A stretch of DNA of 64,000 nt from Aristolochia californica (lineage: Eukaryota > Streptophyta > Magnoliopsida > Piperales > Aristolochiaceae): contig JARWKL010000002.1 in assembly GCA_029961685.1 (NCBI GenBank), positions 18,816,908 through 18,880,907 on the forward strand, given 5' to 3'. The notes under the pieces are model-generated. The model made no database searches, had not been told where the DNA came from, and saw only the letters and a list, made by a program, of their open reading frames with translations. Below are positions 40,101 to 51,485 of this stretch, piece after piece; position 1 is the stretch's first letter, and the number at the start of each line of letters is the position of its first letter. The position numbers and the translations under genes were made by a program.

Positions 40101-42297
40101 AAATCACGCACTAAAAATGAACACCAAAGTTTTGTTATCCATGTTTGGGAAATTCCACTAGTACTACCCCTAATAGCTTGGTGGAATTTTATAAGAAAGA
40201 GATTTCTAATTGATCCTAACATGTTTTAAATTAGGATATTTGTGCCTGAAACATGTTGAAGATGCAAATGACCAAATGATCCAAAATTTTCAAGGAGTAG
40301 AAAAAATTAAATTCTCAACTTAACGTGCGGTTGGATATTTACCAAAGCCAAACAACCCAATTTTTGCCTATTTACAAAAAGAGGATCTAACAATCATAGA
40401 TCAACGTAAATGTTTTGATCAATTAATGATGTGTAACGGCTATAATTTTTGTTAGAAATGTGTTATGGTTCAGGAGTCAACACTCAGTTAAAAATAACAT
40501 TGCCTCCCCCCCCCCCCCCTCTTTCCGATGATTGAAAAACCTAATATATAAAAAACTAAAAGAGTTTAAAATCCTTAAAAATCACAAATACTTTTTGGAA
40601 TTATCTCTCTCAGCATTTGTACATTTCCATTTTGGATGTTCAAATTTTTGTCAAATCCGAACTTGAGTTTCCACTCTCCCATTTTCCTCGAAAACAAAGA
40701 GATCATGCAAATAGATCACAATAAAATAAAAATTTTAGAGTTGATGTATGCAAAAAATTGAAGAATATAATAAAAGAAAGTGAAGAAAATATTTTCATGC
40801 ACTAAAAATGAAGACCAAACTTTTATTATCCATGTTTGGGAAATTCCACTAGTATAACCCCTAATAGCTTGGTGGAATTTATTAGAAAGAGATTTCTAAT
40901 TGATCCTAACATGTTTTAAAATTGGATATGCATACCAGAAACAAGTTGAAGATGCTAATGACCTAATGATCCAAAAATTTCAAGGAGTAGAAAAAATTAA
41001 ATTATCAAGTTAACGTCGAGTGGGATATTTACCAGAGCCAAACAACCCACTTTTTGCCTTTTTAAAAAAAGCAGACCTAACAATCATAGATCATCATAAA
41101 TGTATTGATCGATTAATGATATGTAACGACTATAATTTTTGTTAGAAATGACTTGTGGTTTGGGAGTCAACACTCATTTAAAAATGCCCCCCCCCCTCCC
41201 CTTTTCCGATGATTGCAAAACCTAATATATAAAAAACCTAAAGAGTTAATAATTCTTGAAAATTACAGATACTTTTGGGAATTATCTCTTTCAGCATTTG
41301 TGCATTTCCATTTTGGATGTTCAATTTTTTTTTCAAATCCATACTTGATTTTTCACTCTCCCATTTTTCTCGTCAAGAAAAAGATAAGGCAAATAGATCA
41401 CAACAAAATGAAAATTTTGGAGTTTATGTATGCAAAAAATCAAAAACTATAATAAATGTAAGTGAAGAAAATTATTTCACGCACTAAAAATGAACAACAA
41501 AGTTTTGTTATCCATGTTTGGGAAACGTCACTAGTACAACCCCAAATAGCTTGGTGGAATTTTATAAGAAAGAGATTTCTAATTGATCCTAACATGTTTT
41601 AAATATGGATATGCATACCAGAAAAATGTTGAAGATGCAAATGATATAATGATCCAAAAATTTTGAGTAGAATAAAATAAATTCTCAAGTAAACGTGCGA
41701 TGGGATATTTACTAGAGTCAAACAACCCACTTTTCACCTATTTACAAAAAGCAGACCTAACAATCATAGATCATCGTAAATTTTTTATCGATTAATGATG
41801 TGTAACGGCTATAATTTTTTATATAACTGATTTATAGTTTTGTAGTTAACACTCATTTAAAAATGACTCGCCCGCCCCCACCCTGGGCCCCTTTTCCAAT
41901 GATTGCAAAACCTAATATATAAAAATCTGAAAGAGTTTACAATCCTTAAAAATCACTGATACTTTTTGGAATTGTATCTCTCAGCATTTGTGCATTTCCG
42001 TTTTGGATGTTCAATTTTTTTTCAAGTCCAAACTTGAATTTTCACTCTCCCATTTTTCTCGTAAAGAAAAATATAAGGCAAATTCATCACAACAAAATGA
42101 ATATTTTAGAGTTTATGTATGCAAAAAATTAAAAACTATAATAAATGTAAGTAAAGAAAATTATTTCACGTACTAAAAATGAACACCAAAGTTTTGTTAT
42201 CCTTGTTTAGGAAATTCCTCTAGTACAACAACTAATATCTTGATGGAATTTTATAAGAAAAAGATTTCTAATTGATCCTAACATGTTTTAAATATGG

Positions 42298-42302
42298 ATA
42301 TG
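42298..42302 (+). repeat. Target-site duplication, left copy (atatg)
   Basis: The sequence atatg lies directly before the left LTR and matches 51808-51812. The satellite reads aaatatggatatg here and continues cttgcctgaaacat after the second copy, which restores the normal order. Confidence 0.9.
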
Positions 42303-43640
42303 TGATGTGAAATTGAATTACATCGGCTTTTGTACCTCGCAACCTTACGAATCGTTCATGTAATCTAGAGGGAAGCGAGGGTCATATCCACAGGGAGGAC
42401 TGAATTTTGTGTATTCTTCAGTCACCTAGCCTAACCAAATATGATGAATTAATATGAAGTAAACATTGATTAAATCCTAAATTATCAAGCAATGATCTAA
42501 TTAACTACTTGCACAACAGGAAACGTCAACTCCGGATTTTACCGTGATTCATGCCTCTCTCAAGTGCCACGTAACCACGAATCTGGATTCTCAATCCTTG
42601 CGTCTAGCACCTCTCGGGCGCCTAGAGTTAAAGAAAAAGATCGGATTATAATACCAGAATCCAACCTAAATTATAATCCTGCCCTAACTAGCTAATTACT
42701 CAGAACATTCAAAAAACAAATATTCGATAAACATCAATTCTCAAATAAAATTTAATAAACATTCAAAGCGAAGTTCAAACTATAGGAAACTAATTAAATT
42801 ACAAAATGACGGATTACTCCCCTTCTGCTTCCTCTAGCTCAGGCAACAATTTTGTTCTCACGGTTGTTGCAATTTCCAGAAATTAAGGGCTTCAGGTTGC
42901 AGGAGCGAGGGGTCGGAAGTGGAGGCGACATCGGCGAAGAGGAATCAAAATCGACGCTGGAGGAGGTGGTGCGGCGGAAGACAAGATGGAAGCGAAATCC
43001 TTTGATCAACTCTCTCGAGTCTCGGTCGGAGTCGAACTAGGCTCAGGAAGTGGTCGGAAATGGGTAATCGACGTCGGAGGATGGTTGGAATGCGGAATCG
43101 GCACCGGAGAAGCCCTCTCGGGTCAACTCGGCCCGGAGAGCAAAAAATGGCAGTGTCAAACTTTCCGCGATGGAGACTCACTCGATCTCTCCTCGGGTCT
43201 GTTCTCAATTTCCGGATGGCGGTGGACGACGATGGCGCAGCGAACGACGGCTAGAAGAGAAATCCTCTCGGGTCTCCCTTCTTTCGATCGGCGGCCCTCC
43301 CCTTCCTCCCCCCCTTGAGCACTCCTTTCTAATGAATAATTTTGCCCTAAAAATCTCTCTCTTTCACTAATGGTATTTTTGTAAATATCTCCTTCACCAC
43401 CAAAATTCCCTTGAAATTCCATAATTGAATCCATATAAATCATTTCAGGAAGAAATAAACCCTAAAAGCAATGAAATATAATTCAAGGGAGAAAAATATG
43501 CAATATAAGCAGTGATTAATGCCAAATTAAATAAATGCACGTTTCATTTGAAAACCGATAAATAACCACCTATAACACAATTATAAGGGTTATTCTATTA
43601 TAATTAACCTAGTTCTCATGTCAGAATCTGGAATCTATCA
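42303..43640 (-). repeat. 3' LTR of the Athila-type element
   Basis: This 1338-bp LTR is left-most on the plus strand and the 3' LTR in element orientation. On the plus strand it starts tgatgtgaaattg and ends ggaatctatca; read on the minus strand the ends are TGATAG...ACATCA. It holds a G+C-rich, CpG-rich block at about 42880-43320 that contrasts with the AT-rich rest. Short ORFs on both strands in that block match nothing I know and are poorly kept in the other LTR, so I do not call them genes. Confidence 0.92.
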
Positions 43641-43651
43641 CACCCCCAAAC
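43641..43651 (-). other. Polypurine tract of the Athila-type element
   Basis: Plus-strand cacccccaaac directly abuts the 3' LTR. On the minus strand this reads gtttgggggtg immediately before TGATAG, the expected place and composition for priming plus-strand DNA. Confidence 0.75.
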
Positions 43652-44890
43652 CTAAATCTTTGGTAGTCCCTAGCAAAACAACAACAAACCAAAATTAAGC
43701 ATAGGAAAACAAAATGCCACGTTCGTAGGGAACACGATTGCATTTAGCTTATGCAACAAGCCGTTAAACCCCTACTTTATGGTAGTGGACGAGTTGTGTC
43801 TCGTGAGGGTTTGCATGGAATTTACCCACAAAATTCATCTAAATCAACAATATTAAAAGAGAACTAAAGAAAATCTACTCCTCATTAGCATATGACTACC
43901 ACTTAGTATCGTAAAATGTCTGAAAATCATTTGAAACCCTGCTCAATTTGAAAACCTATGTAAAATATAACACATTATCAATCCAAATACACTCACGGGT
44001 ACTCCACCTGAATCAATGTGACCCATAAAAAATTACTTCAACAGAACAAAGAGGTAACATATAACAATAAAATCCTTGTCACATCACAATTAAGAGTAAC
44101 AATCTCACAAAAGAAGTATACATATTTCAATCTTGACCTGCAACTTCTTTCAACTTACAATTCATCATCAAAGTTAAGGAAACTCATTGCTTCTAGATTT
44201 AAACCCATTTTTCTCTATTACCAGCATAATAATTATTTTTCACTGAATACTTTTGGTATTACCACCATTTTGTATTCGTCCTCACTGCACATGCACTTTT
44301 TTTTAAGTAACCGACTGTTCCGGTGCATGTCCCTGGGTTTGCCCAGGTTGTTTCTAAGGTTATCTGTCTTTTACAAGCAAGAGCATTTCCGTTTGCATTC
44401 ATACATTACAACAAAGAATTTCACTAAGATATAAAAAAGAATAAGATCAAATAAGCATACAAGACTATTCAGACTAACATAGATCAACACTAGATTTACA
44501 TGTTCTCTTTTGCAACTAAGTTCCAAGTCTAATGCAATAGTAAGTTATCCCACTGAATTCTCATGGATCACAACAAATGATATCAGATTTCTAATATGCA
44601 TATTCTACACAGTTTTCCACATACTAAAAAACACATTTGAGCAACTTATTTTAACTCTACTAAAGTTAACCGAATATTAAGAGGAGTAATTTGAAAACCA
44701 CGAACACAAATCAAAAGAAAATCATTGCTAAGACTCGAAAGAGCCATCCCCCCCCCCCCCAAACCAAAATCCGACATTGTCCTCAATGGGGAAAAGTTAA
44801 AACAAACAAACCAACTAACAATCACTAAAAGAACGTGGGGATTGCCCACAAAGTGCTAAGTTTATTGTCGCAAGTAAGACTCTGACGTAG
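43652..44890 (-). other. Region between pol and the 3' LTR, no recognised gene
   Basis: About 1.2 kb lie between the end of integrase and the purine tract. Some Athila elements carry an envelope-like ORF here; I see none on the minus strand. A 138-codon ORF lies on the opposite strand (44018-44434), unmatched; see the findings. At 44748-44790 there is a purine-tract-like run plus a gacattgtcctcaat motif. Confidence 0.6.
44748..44790 (-). promoter_or_regulatory. Internal purine-tract-like site downstream of pol
   Basis: The plus strand has a 13-base C-run (44748-44760), then aaaccaaaatccgacattgtcctcaat. On the minus strand this is attgaggacaatgtcgg...tttggtttggggg. From memory, a similar gaggacaatgt...gggg signature occurs after pol in Athila/Calypso-type elements and has been discussed as an extra polypurine tract. 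I cannot check that here. Confidence 0.45.
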
Positions 44891-45103
44891 TCAAGATGAA
44901 TGGACAGGTTCCTCCAAGAAAATAACCATCACCTCCTCCGTTGTGGGGACATTCTCAAGATACGGTTTGAGCCTCTGACAGTTAACTTTGAAGACCGACC
45001 CGTCTCCGTGATTGCGGATATCAACAGCACCATGAGGAAACACCTGTGTAACCTCAAATGGACCTAACCACCTGGATCTCAGCTTCCCTGGAAACAAATT
45101 CAA
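44891..45103 (-). pseudogene. Integrase C-terminal end (Athila pol), fragment
   Basis: These 70 codons encode the C-terminal end of integrase, a DNA- or chromatin-contacting tail. The segment contains [17 protein letters not shown] and FPHGAVDI, characteristic of the end of Athila pol. It is in the same frame as the upstream piece and is separated from it by a TGA stop at 45104-45106, consistent with a C-to-T change at a CpG. The reading frame ends at 44891, which I take as the natural end of pol. Confidence 0.85.
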
Positions 45104-45424
45104 TCATGAGTTATAAAGTAAAACATTCTGCCCAATAGTAAAAGACTTGTTAAAAATAGATTTATCATGTAAAAGCTTTATTTGCTCCTTATACAGTTTG
45201 GCATTATCATAAGCATCATGACGTATCTCCTCCAACTCATTCAATTGCAATTTCCTCTCCTCACCCGCTTGAGTCAAATCAAAATTCAAATCCTTAATGG
45301 CCCAATAAGCTCTATGCTCAAGCTCAACAAGTAGATGACATGCTTTGCCGAACACTAGGCGAAATGGAGACATCCCAATAGGAGTCTTATAAGCGGTTCG
45401 ATAGGCCCATAAAGCATCGTCCAA
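45104..45424 (-). pseudogene. Integrase, region after the catalytic core (Athila pol), fragment
   Basis: These 106 codons begin [19 protein letters not shown], the highly conserved stretch after the catalytic core in gypsy integrases. [18 protein letters not shown] and a charged helical stretch ([21 protein letters not shown]) follow. The frame continues rightwards past a TAG stop at 45458-45460 towards the core. It terminates at the in-frame TGA at 45104-45106. Integrase would insert the DNA copy into the host genome; this copy cannot be made as one protein. Confidence 0.88.
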
Positions 45425-45514
45425 TCGAGTGGACCAATCTTTCCTACCAAAATGAACCTACTTCTCCAAAATTGGTTTGATCTCCCTATTAGAGATTTCC
45501 ACTTGACCACAAGT

Positions 45515-46627
45515 TTATGGAGTGGACACCTGATGAGTGATGGAGTATTTCTTCAACAAGGTCTCAAATGCTTTGTTACAAAAATGAGATCCCCCATCAC
45601 TGATGATCTCTCTCGGGGTACCAAACAGATTAAAGGTGTTTTCTTTTAAAAACTTTATCACCACTTTGTGATCATGTGTCTTACAGGAAATAGCTTCAAT
45701 CCATCTAGAGACATATTCAACAGCAACAAGGATGTATTGATAGCCAAACGAGACAGGAAAAGGACCCATGAAGTCAATACCCCACACATCAAACAATTCA
45801 ACAATAAGAATGGGGTTAAGAGGCATCATGTTCTTCCTAGACAAACAACCAGTCCGTTGGCATCTATCACACACACAAAAAAACTCATGGGCATCTCTAA
45901 ATAATGAAGGCCAATAGAAACCACATTGCAAGACTTTAGCCGCGGTCTTTCTAGCACCAAAATGTCCACCACATGCGTGGGAATGACAAAATTCAAGAAT
46001 GTTGGCAAAGTCTTGCTCAGGTACATAACGCCTAATGCCTTGGTCAGGACACACCTTGAACAAATAAGGGTCATCCCTAAAAAAATGTTTGACTTGGGAA
46101 AAGAATTTCAACCGATCTTGTTTACTCCAATAACCAGGAATCTTACGAGTTACAAGATTGTTGACTATGTCAGCAAACCAAGGCAAATGGGATACTTGGA
46201 GAAGTTGTTCATCAGGGAAAGAATCATTTAAAGGAAGGGATCCTTCCTGAGGTGCTAAACAGATCCTAGATAGATGATCAACAACAATATTCTCACAACC
46301 CTTCTTATCTCGAATCTCAAGGTCAAATTCTTGCAATTGCAAAATCCATCTAATCAGGCGAGGTTTAGTGTCCTTGATGGATAATAAGTACTTAAAACCA
46401 GAATGATCAGTGAACACTATAACCTTTGACCCTAACAGATATGATCTGAATTTTTTCAAGGTAAACACAACAGCTAGCAACTCCTTCTCAGTGGTAGTGT
46501 AATTCAATTGAGCATCACGAAGAGTACAGCTAGCACACTGAATGACATAGGGAATTTTATCCGCCTTTTGCCCCAAAACAGTCCCCAATGCATAATCAGA
46601 GGCATCACACATCAACTCAAAAGGCAA
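45515..46627 (-). pseudogene. RNase H and integrase N-terminal/core (Athila pol), fragment
   Basis: This 370-codon piece is the longest intact part of pol. Residues ~1-120 are RNase H, with D8 (MCDASDYA), E47/E49 (TTEKELLAV), D74 (FTDHS) and D117 (VDHLSR). After a linker, residues ~214-260 form the integrase zinc-binding HHCC domain (H217, H222, C253, C256). The catalytic core follows with D285 (GIDFMGPFP) and D344 (ISDGGSHF). The third acidic residue lies just beyond a TAA stop at 45512-45514, in a GQVEISNRE stretch, so the DDE triad is split by the stop. At the right end a TAG near 46633 separates it from RT. RNase H would remove template RNA, and integrase would join the DNA to the target. 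Confidence 0.92.
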
Positions 46628-46742
46628 AGACTAAGTAGGGGGTTGGACAATGGGTGCAGTGGACAAACGTTTCTTCAGTGTCTCAAAAGCATGAATACAG
46701 GCATCATCAAAGGCAAAGCAACATCTTGAGCAAGCAAATTCG

Positions 46743-47279
46743 TCAAAGGACGAGAAATTTTGCTAAAGTCCTTAATGAAGCGCTATAGAACCCAGCATGG
46801 CCAAGGAAAGAACGCACCCCCTTCACAGAAGTAGGTGGTGTCAGATTGGCAATTAGGTCAACCTTGGCTTTGTCCAGTTCCATACCCCGCTCAGACACTA
46901 CATGTCCTAAAACAATTCCTTCTTTTACCATGAAGTGGCATTTCTCCCAAATCAAGACTAAATTGGACTTAATGCAATGGGACAATACGAGTGAAAGATT
47001 GTGCAGACATGTCTCAAAGCTAGAGACAAACACAGAAAATTCATCCTTAAAGACCTCTAGAAAGTCACCAATCATGTCAAAAAAGATACTCATCATGCAC
47101 CATTGGAAAGTGGCGGGCGCATTGCATAAACCAAAAGGCATGCGTCTGTAATCAAAGGTGCCAAACGGACATGTGAATGTGGTCTTTTCCTGGTCTTCTG
47201 GAGCAATGGGAATTTGATTGTAGCCGGAGTATCCATCTAAGAAGCAATAAAAATTGTGGCCGGCCAATCGCTCTAGCAT
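46743..47279 (-). pseudogene. Reverse transcriptase, catalytic part (Athila pol), fragment
   Basis: These 178 codons cover the RT palm. Motif A is intact (FLDGYSGYNQI, catalytic D15). TCPFGTFDYRRMPFGLCNAPATFQ matches the Athila palm and fingers. Motif C, normally FMDD in this lineage, reads FKDE (residues 77-80), so the second catalytic aspartate has become glutamate and the methionine has become lysine; activity would be expected to be lost. EGIVLGHVVSERG, the start of the thumb, follows. The frame is lost to the right near 47328 by a one-base loss and to the left around 46750. Confidence 0.92.
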
Positions 47280-47437
47280 CTGATCAATGAAAGGTAGTGG
47301 GAAGTGATCCTTCCTAGTGGCAGAATTAAGTTTCTACAGTCAATGTAGACACACCACTTGGTGGGAATCAATTCACCACTCTCATTTTTTATTATCGTTA
47401 TCTCCCCTTTCTTAGGGACAACTTGAATTGGATTCAC
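47280..47437 (-). pseudogene. Reverse transcriptase fingers, broken segment
   Basis: This 158-base stretch joins the two RT pieces. Read from the right, a TAG at 47438-47440 interrupts the frame. Beyond it the minus strand still encodes the fingers motif VVPKKGEITIIKNESGELIP and VYIDCRNL. Near 47328 one base is missing, so the following residues shift into the frame of the 46743-47279 piece. The usual CIDYRKLN motif reads YIDCRNL, with two further changes. Confidence 0.75.
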
Positions 47438-47866
47438 CTAGGTGCTATCAGAAATAGGGTAAATGATGCCTGACACAAGCAACCTAATGACTTCTTCTCT
47501 CACAACCATCTGCATATGGGGATTTAACCTATGTTGCATCTCACGTGAAGCTTTAGTCCCCTCCTCCAAATGAATATGATGCATGTATATGGAGGGGCTA
47601 ATCCCTTTTAAGGCATCAAGAGTCCACCCCAATGCATCTCTGTGTGCTTGTAAAACTTCAGTCAATTGTTCCTCCTGCTCAATACTCAAATCAGAGGCAA
47701 GACTAACTGGCAATGAATTCATGGGCCCCAAGAACGCATACTTCAACGTGGGAGGAAATGTCTTAAGATCTAGCTTGGAAGTTTCAAGAGGTTTGTCCAA
47801 GTCAAGATGAAGATCATGTGGATGATCAGTTGTGACAACCTCATAAGCTTCCTCCAATAGAGGCAC
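47438..47866 (-). pseudogene. Protease-RT linker and RT N-terminus (Athila pol), fragment
   Basis: These 142 codons contain the linker wording LKYAFLGPMNSLPVSLASDLS, then GWTLDALKGISPSIYMHHIHLEEG, then RRLNP-like and GIIYPISDST, all at the usual place before the RT fingers. Wording and order match the Athila lineage. The piece overlaps the next ORF to the right (47770-48234) in a different frame, so a frameshift lies at about 47800-47870. It ends at the TAG at 47438-47440. Confidence 0.87.
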
Positions 47867-48234
47867 AGAACTGAGTAAAGAGTCAACCGGAAATATGTTT
47901 CCTCATCAAAATAGTCCATGTCTGAAGATGTTATGTAAGACTCAAAAGATTCAAGAGTGGATTCGTCATCAAGCATAACAATCTCTATCTTAAATGCAGG
48001 ACTCAGATCATCAGACTCAAGTGGATGGTGCCCGATATTAAACACATTCAACGAGACCTTAAAATTTCCAAAAGACAACTCCAACTCACCACTTTTACAA
48101 TGAATGACAGCATTAGATGTGGCTAAGAAAGGATGTCCTAGGATGATAGGAATTTGGTTGGTCACATTGACTACTGGTTTTGTATCAAGAATAATGAAAT
48201 CAACCGGGAACAAAAATTTGTCCACTTTTATCAA
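47770..48234 (-). pseudogene. Retropepsin-type protease, C-terminal half, and linker
   Basis: The ORF opens with KVDKFLFPVDFIILD and has IPIILGHPFLATSNAVIHCKSGELELSFGN, the conserved second half of the gypsy aspartic protease including the ILGxPFL motif. The upstream catalytic part lies in another frame (48275-49255), with a frame change near 48280. The last ~60 codons read out of frame with RT and are likely spurious. The protease would cut the Gag-Pol polyprotein. Confidence 0.85.
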
Positions 48235-48274
48235 AACATCTTCAACTATTCCTCGTGGTATCTTGATAGAATGG

Positions 48275-49255
48275 TCAACTAGTTGAAGTGTGGTTCAATT
48301 CCCCCAAACCTAATTGTTGGTACACAAAGAAAGGAAGCAAATTCACACTTGCCCCTAAGTCAAGAAGAGATCTCTGGATGGTATGTTCACCAATGACACA
48401 TGAAATTGTGGGGCATCCAGGATCTTTAACTTTAGGAGGAGTGTTGTGCTTCAGAATTGAACTTACATTCACAATAAGAAAGACCTTTTTGTTAACATAT
48501 TGTTTTCTCTTCTGTGTACAAAGGTCTTTCAAAAATCGGGCATAGGCAGGGACTTGCCTAATAGCATCAAGAATTGGAATGTTAATGTGAACCTTACTAA
48601 ACAATTCCAATGTTTCATGCATGCTATCTCCTTTCCTAGGTGGGCCCGATAACCTCTGCGGATAAGGAGCTGGTGGGACTTGGTTAGGGATCTGCCTAGC
48701 TGTTGGTGGAGAACTTGGAGGTTCTTCACTCAATGATGTGTCCCCATTGTCATCCTTTGACTCCTTAGACTTAGTGGTCCCTACCCCATTGTTCAACTCA
48801 CGACCACTCCTAAGGGTGGTTATGGCTTTGGCTTGCTCATGGTGGGGATTGGAACTCGACCCACTCTCATGTGTGCTTTTGGGGTTAGGAATGGTTTGAC
48901 TCGGGAGTCTATTTTGTGCATGTTCACTCATGTGGCTGGCCAACTGACTCACTTGCATTTCAAGTTTAGCAATGGAGGATTGTGTATTCTGCATGAATAG
49001 TTGAAGTGTATCCTCAAGTGAAAGTTTTTGTGGAACCAATGGTTGTTGAGTGAAGTGTGGGCGCGGAGCTTGGGGTTGAGTAAACCCTGGAGGACCCCCA
49101 ACCTGTGGGCCCTTGGACCATGAGAAATTTGGGTGCCTAGCCCAACTCGGATTATATGTTTCCAAAAAAGGATCGTTCCGGTTTGTTCTATGAAAATTCT
49201 GGACTGCATTCAAGTCCTCAATGAGCTCCGGGTAGGATGAACTAGATGGACACAT
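48275..49255 (-). pseudogene. Gag C-terminal region and protease N-terminal half
   Basis: A 326-codon frame. It starts at the last part of the zinc knuckle (CPSSSSYPELIEDLN) and runs through a long proline-, glutamine- and serine-rich linker typical of Athila gag (residues ~40-220). It reaches the aspartic protease active site, DLGASVNLLP, with the catalytic Asp near residue 299. The frame stops shortly after GLGELNHTSTS; the homologous sequence continues one frame over towards the 47770-48234 piece. The frame overlaps the gag ORF to its right by 14 bases in a different frame, because of a one-base insertion at about 49248. Confidence 0.88.
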
Positions 49256-50255
49256 TTTGTGTTAGATGAGATGAACTAGAGCATATGGCACAGACAGTAG
49301 ATGGGTTAGGAGCAGGTGAACTCTTGGACACCATAAGGGCATCAATTTTTGTAGTCAACCCCTCAATCTTGGCCATGAGCATGGGTGTTTCACTAACCTC
49401 ATAGAGGTCCCCTCTTTTGGCTTCATGGGATCTCCTATCAACATTAAATGACAAACCCCATTGGTGAGATTGATCACTCAACGTTTCAAAGAAGTCCCAC
49501 GCCTCACTAGCACTCTTACCCATCAAACTCCCACCACTCATTCCATCTACCATGGATCTAACCTGGGGTGTACGACCTTGATAAAAGTATTGTACTAAAT
49601 GCCATTTCTCAAACCCATGATGCGGACACCTACGGATCAAATCCTTCCATTTCTCCCAAGCCTCATAAAAGTGTTCACCCTCCTGCTGCATGAAGTTGGA
49701 GATTTCTTTCCTAAGGGTTGTAGTTCTCTGAATGGGAAAGTACTTAGACAAAAATGTCATGACTAATGTGTCCCATGAAGTAATGCTGCCCACCTCTAAG
49801 GAATTAAGCCCAGACTTGCCCTTTTCCTCAAGTGAAAATGGAAAAAGTCTTAACCAGAAAGAGTCATCTGAGAAATTCTGGAATTTGAAAGTCGCACAGA
49901 TATCTAAGAATTCCTTGATGTGGTAATAAGGGTCCTCCTTCTCCAACCCATAGAATGTAGGGAGGTGTTGGATCACACCGGGTTTCAACTCATAACTGGC
50001 AGCAGTAGTAGGTGGCAATATAATACAAGAAGGCGATGTGAAGTTGGATGGGATAGAATAGTCCCTCAGGGCTCTATGGTCACCTGCTGCAGGTAACTGT
50101 AATGGTTCACCCTGATTGGCCATGGTAGCTCCTAACTTGACTTCTGGTGTTTTCCTACAAATATGTTCTACCTCTTCAACAAAGGGAGCTAATGGTTCAC
50201 CTAGGGAGTGGCGCCCGTGCATAAAAACACAAAAAGAAACAAAACTAACTATCAA
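49242..50255 (-). pseudogene. Gag, N-terminal and capsid-like part (Athila-type)
   Basis: A 337-codon frame. Residues ~130-260 are the retrotransposon gag core: LRLFPFSLEEKGKSGL, ITSWDTLVMTFLSKYFP, LRKEISNFMQ, YEAWEKWKDLIRRCPHHG, VQYFYQGRTP and SMVDGMSGGSLMGKSASEAW. Gag would form the particle that packages element RNA. A zinc knuckle begins at C322 and C325 with H330, but the fourth ligand is V335 because of a frameshift; the cysteine lies in the neighbouring frame. The first ATG is at residue 1 with a second at residue 12 (MHGRHSLGEP); I cannot tell which was used. This piece follows the primer site by about 165 bases. Confidence 0.9.
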
Positions 50256-50419
50256 ATTATGCTAACAAACTAACTACTAAAAATACAAACTAACTATAAG
50301 AAATAAAAATAACTCCATACAAAATCATCAAGATAAAACAAAAATATAAAATTATGAAAGCAGAAAAATAAATCTAACCTAAGACCATGGAGAACAAAGA
50401 AATACACTTAATACGTGCC
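50256..50419 (-). other. 5' leader of the Athila-type element
   Basis: An AT-rich leader between the primer site and gag. No ORF or motif is recognised. Confidence 0.5.
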
Positions 50420-50437
50420 TCCCCGGCAACGACACCA
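50420..50437 (-). other. Primer binding site, tRNA-Asp-like
   Basis: The minus strand reads TGGTGTCGTTGCCGGGGA, six bases downstream of the 5' LTR. The plant Athila primer site complementary to tRNA-Asp is usually given as TGGCGCCGTTGCCGGGGA, so two C-to-T changes fit CpG decay. The assignment to tRNA-Asp rests on recalled family knowledge. Confidence 0.75.
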
Positions 50438-50443
50438 AAAACT

Positions 50444-51448
50444 TGATGTGAAATTTAATTACATCAACTTTTATACCTCGCAAGCGTATGAATCATTCAT
50501 GTAATCTAGCGGGAAGCAAGGGTCATATCCACAGGGAGGACTAAATTTTGTGTATTCTTCAGTCAACTAGCCTAATCAAATATGATGAATTAATCTAAAC
50601 TAAACACTGATTATATCCTAAATTATCAAGCAATGATCTAATTAACTACTTGCACAACAGGAAAAATCAACTCTGGATTTTACAGTGATTCGTGCCTCTC
50701 TCGAGTGCCACATAACCACTAATCCGGATTTTCAATACTTGCGTCTAGCCCCTCTCGGGCGCCTAAAGTTAAAGAAAAAGATCGGATTATAATACCAGAA
50801 TCCAACCTAAATTATAATCCTGCCCTAACTAGCTAATTACTCAGAAAATTCTGAAAACAAATATTCGATAAACATCGATTCTAAAAAAAAATTTAGTAAA
50901 CATTCAAACCTAAGTTCAAACTATAGGAAACTAATTAAATTAAAAAATGACGGATTACTCCCCTTCTTCTTCTTCTCGCTTAGGCAGCAATTCCATTCTC
51001 ACAGTTGTTGCAATTTCCAGAAATTAAGGGCTTCAGGTTGCAGGAGCGAGCGACTGGAAGTGGAGGCAACGCTGGCGAAGAGGAATCGAAATTGGCACCG
51101 GAGGAGGTGGTGCGGCAGAAGATGAGATGGAAGTGAAATCCTCTAACCGGCTCTCTCGAGTCTCGGTCGGAGTTGGACTAGGCTCGGGAAGTGGTTGGAA
51201 AAGTGTAATCGACTCCGGAGGATGGTTGGAATGTGGAATCGGTGCCGGAGGAGCCCTCTCGGGTCACCTCTCAACCTAGGGTGCAGAAAATGGCAGTGTT
51301 GAACTCACTGCGACGGAGACTCTCTCGAGCTCTCCTCGGGTCTGTTCTCGGTTGTCCACGGCGGTGAACGACGGTGAATGATGGCTGGAAGAGAAATCCT
51401 CTCGGGTCTCCCTTTTTTCGGTCAGACGCTCTCCCTTTTCTCCTCTCT

Positions 51449-51485
<37 letters not shown>

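Larger units (their letters stand above)
12805..42302 (+). repeat. Satellite array, segment 2 (~44 monomers)
   Basis: This is the same satellite as at 1-10250, continuing in phase across the insertion. Anchors lie near 13092, 13770, 14447, 15123, 15791, 16480, 17147, 17705, 18379, 19054, 19731, 20409, 21070, 21731, 22734, 23414, 24092, 24778, 25447, 26134, 26812, 27487, 28167, 28857, 29532, 30211, 30914, 31589, 32267, 32960, 33657, 34362, 35039, 35382, 35907, 36585, 37287, 37961, 38622, 39299, 39963, 40612, 41294 and 41983. Typical spacing is 660-700. From about 24 kb to 35 kb most monomers read gaaatggcttatgg and aaaaaagcctcgcc, where others read gaaatgacttatgg and aaaaatgcctcgcc, showing regional subfamilies. 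No gene is seen in this stretch. Confidence 0.95.

Noticed and set aside
42986..43318. ORFs in the G+C-rich part of the Athila LTR
   Set aside because: They occur on both strands because the block is GC-rich with few stops. They are not kept in the other LTR, and I recognise nothing in them.
43641..44890. Envelope-like gene of an Athila element
   Set aside because: No long minus-strand frame or transmembrane-like segment is present between pol and the 3' LTR. If one existed, it has been lost or decayed.
45668..47151. Plus-strand ORFs opposite pol (for example 45668-45904, 46846-47151)
   Set aside because: They are antisense shadows of the conserved RT, RNase H and integrase coding sequence.
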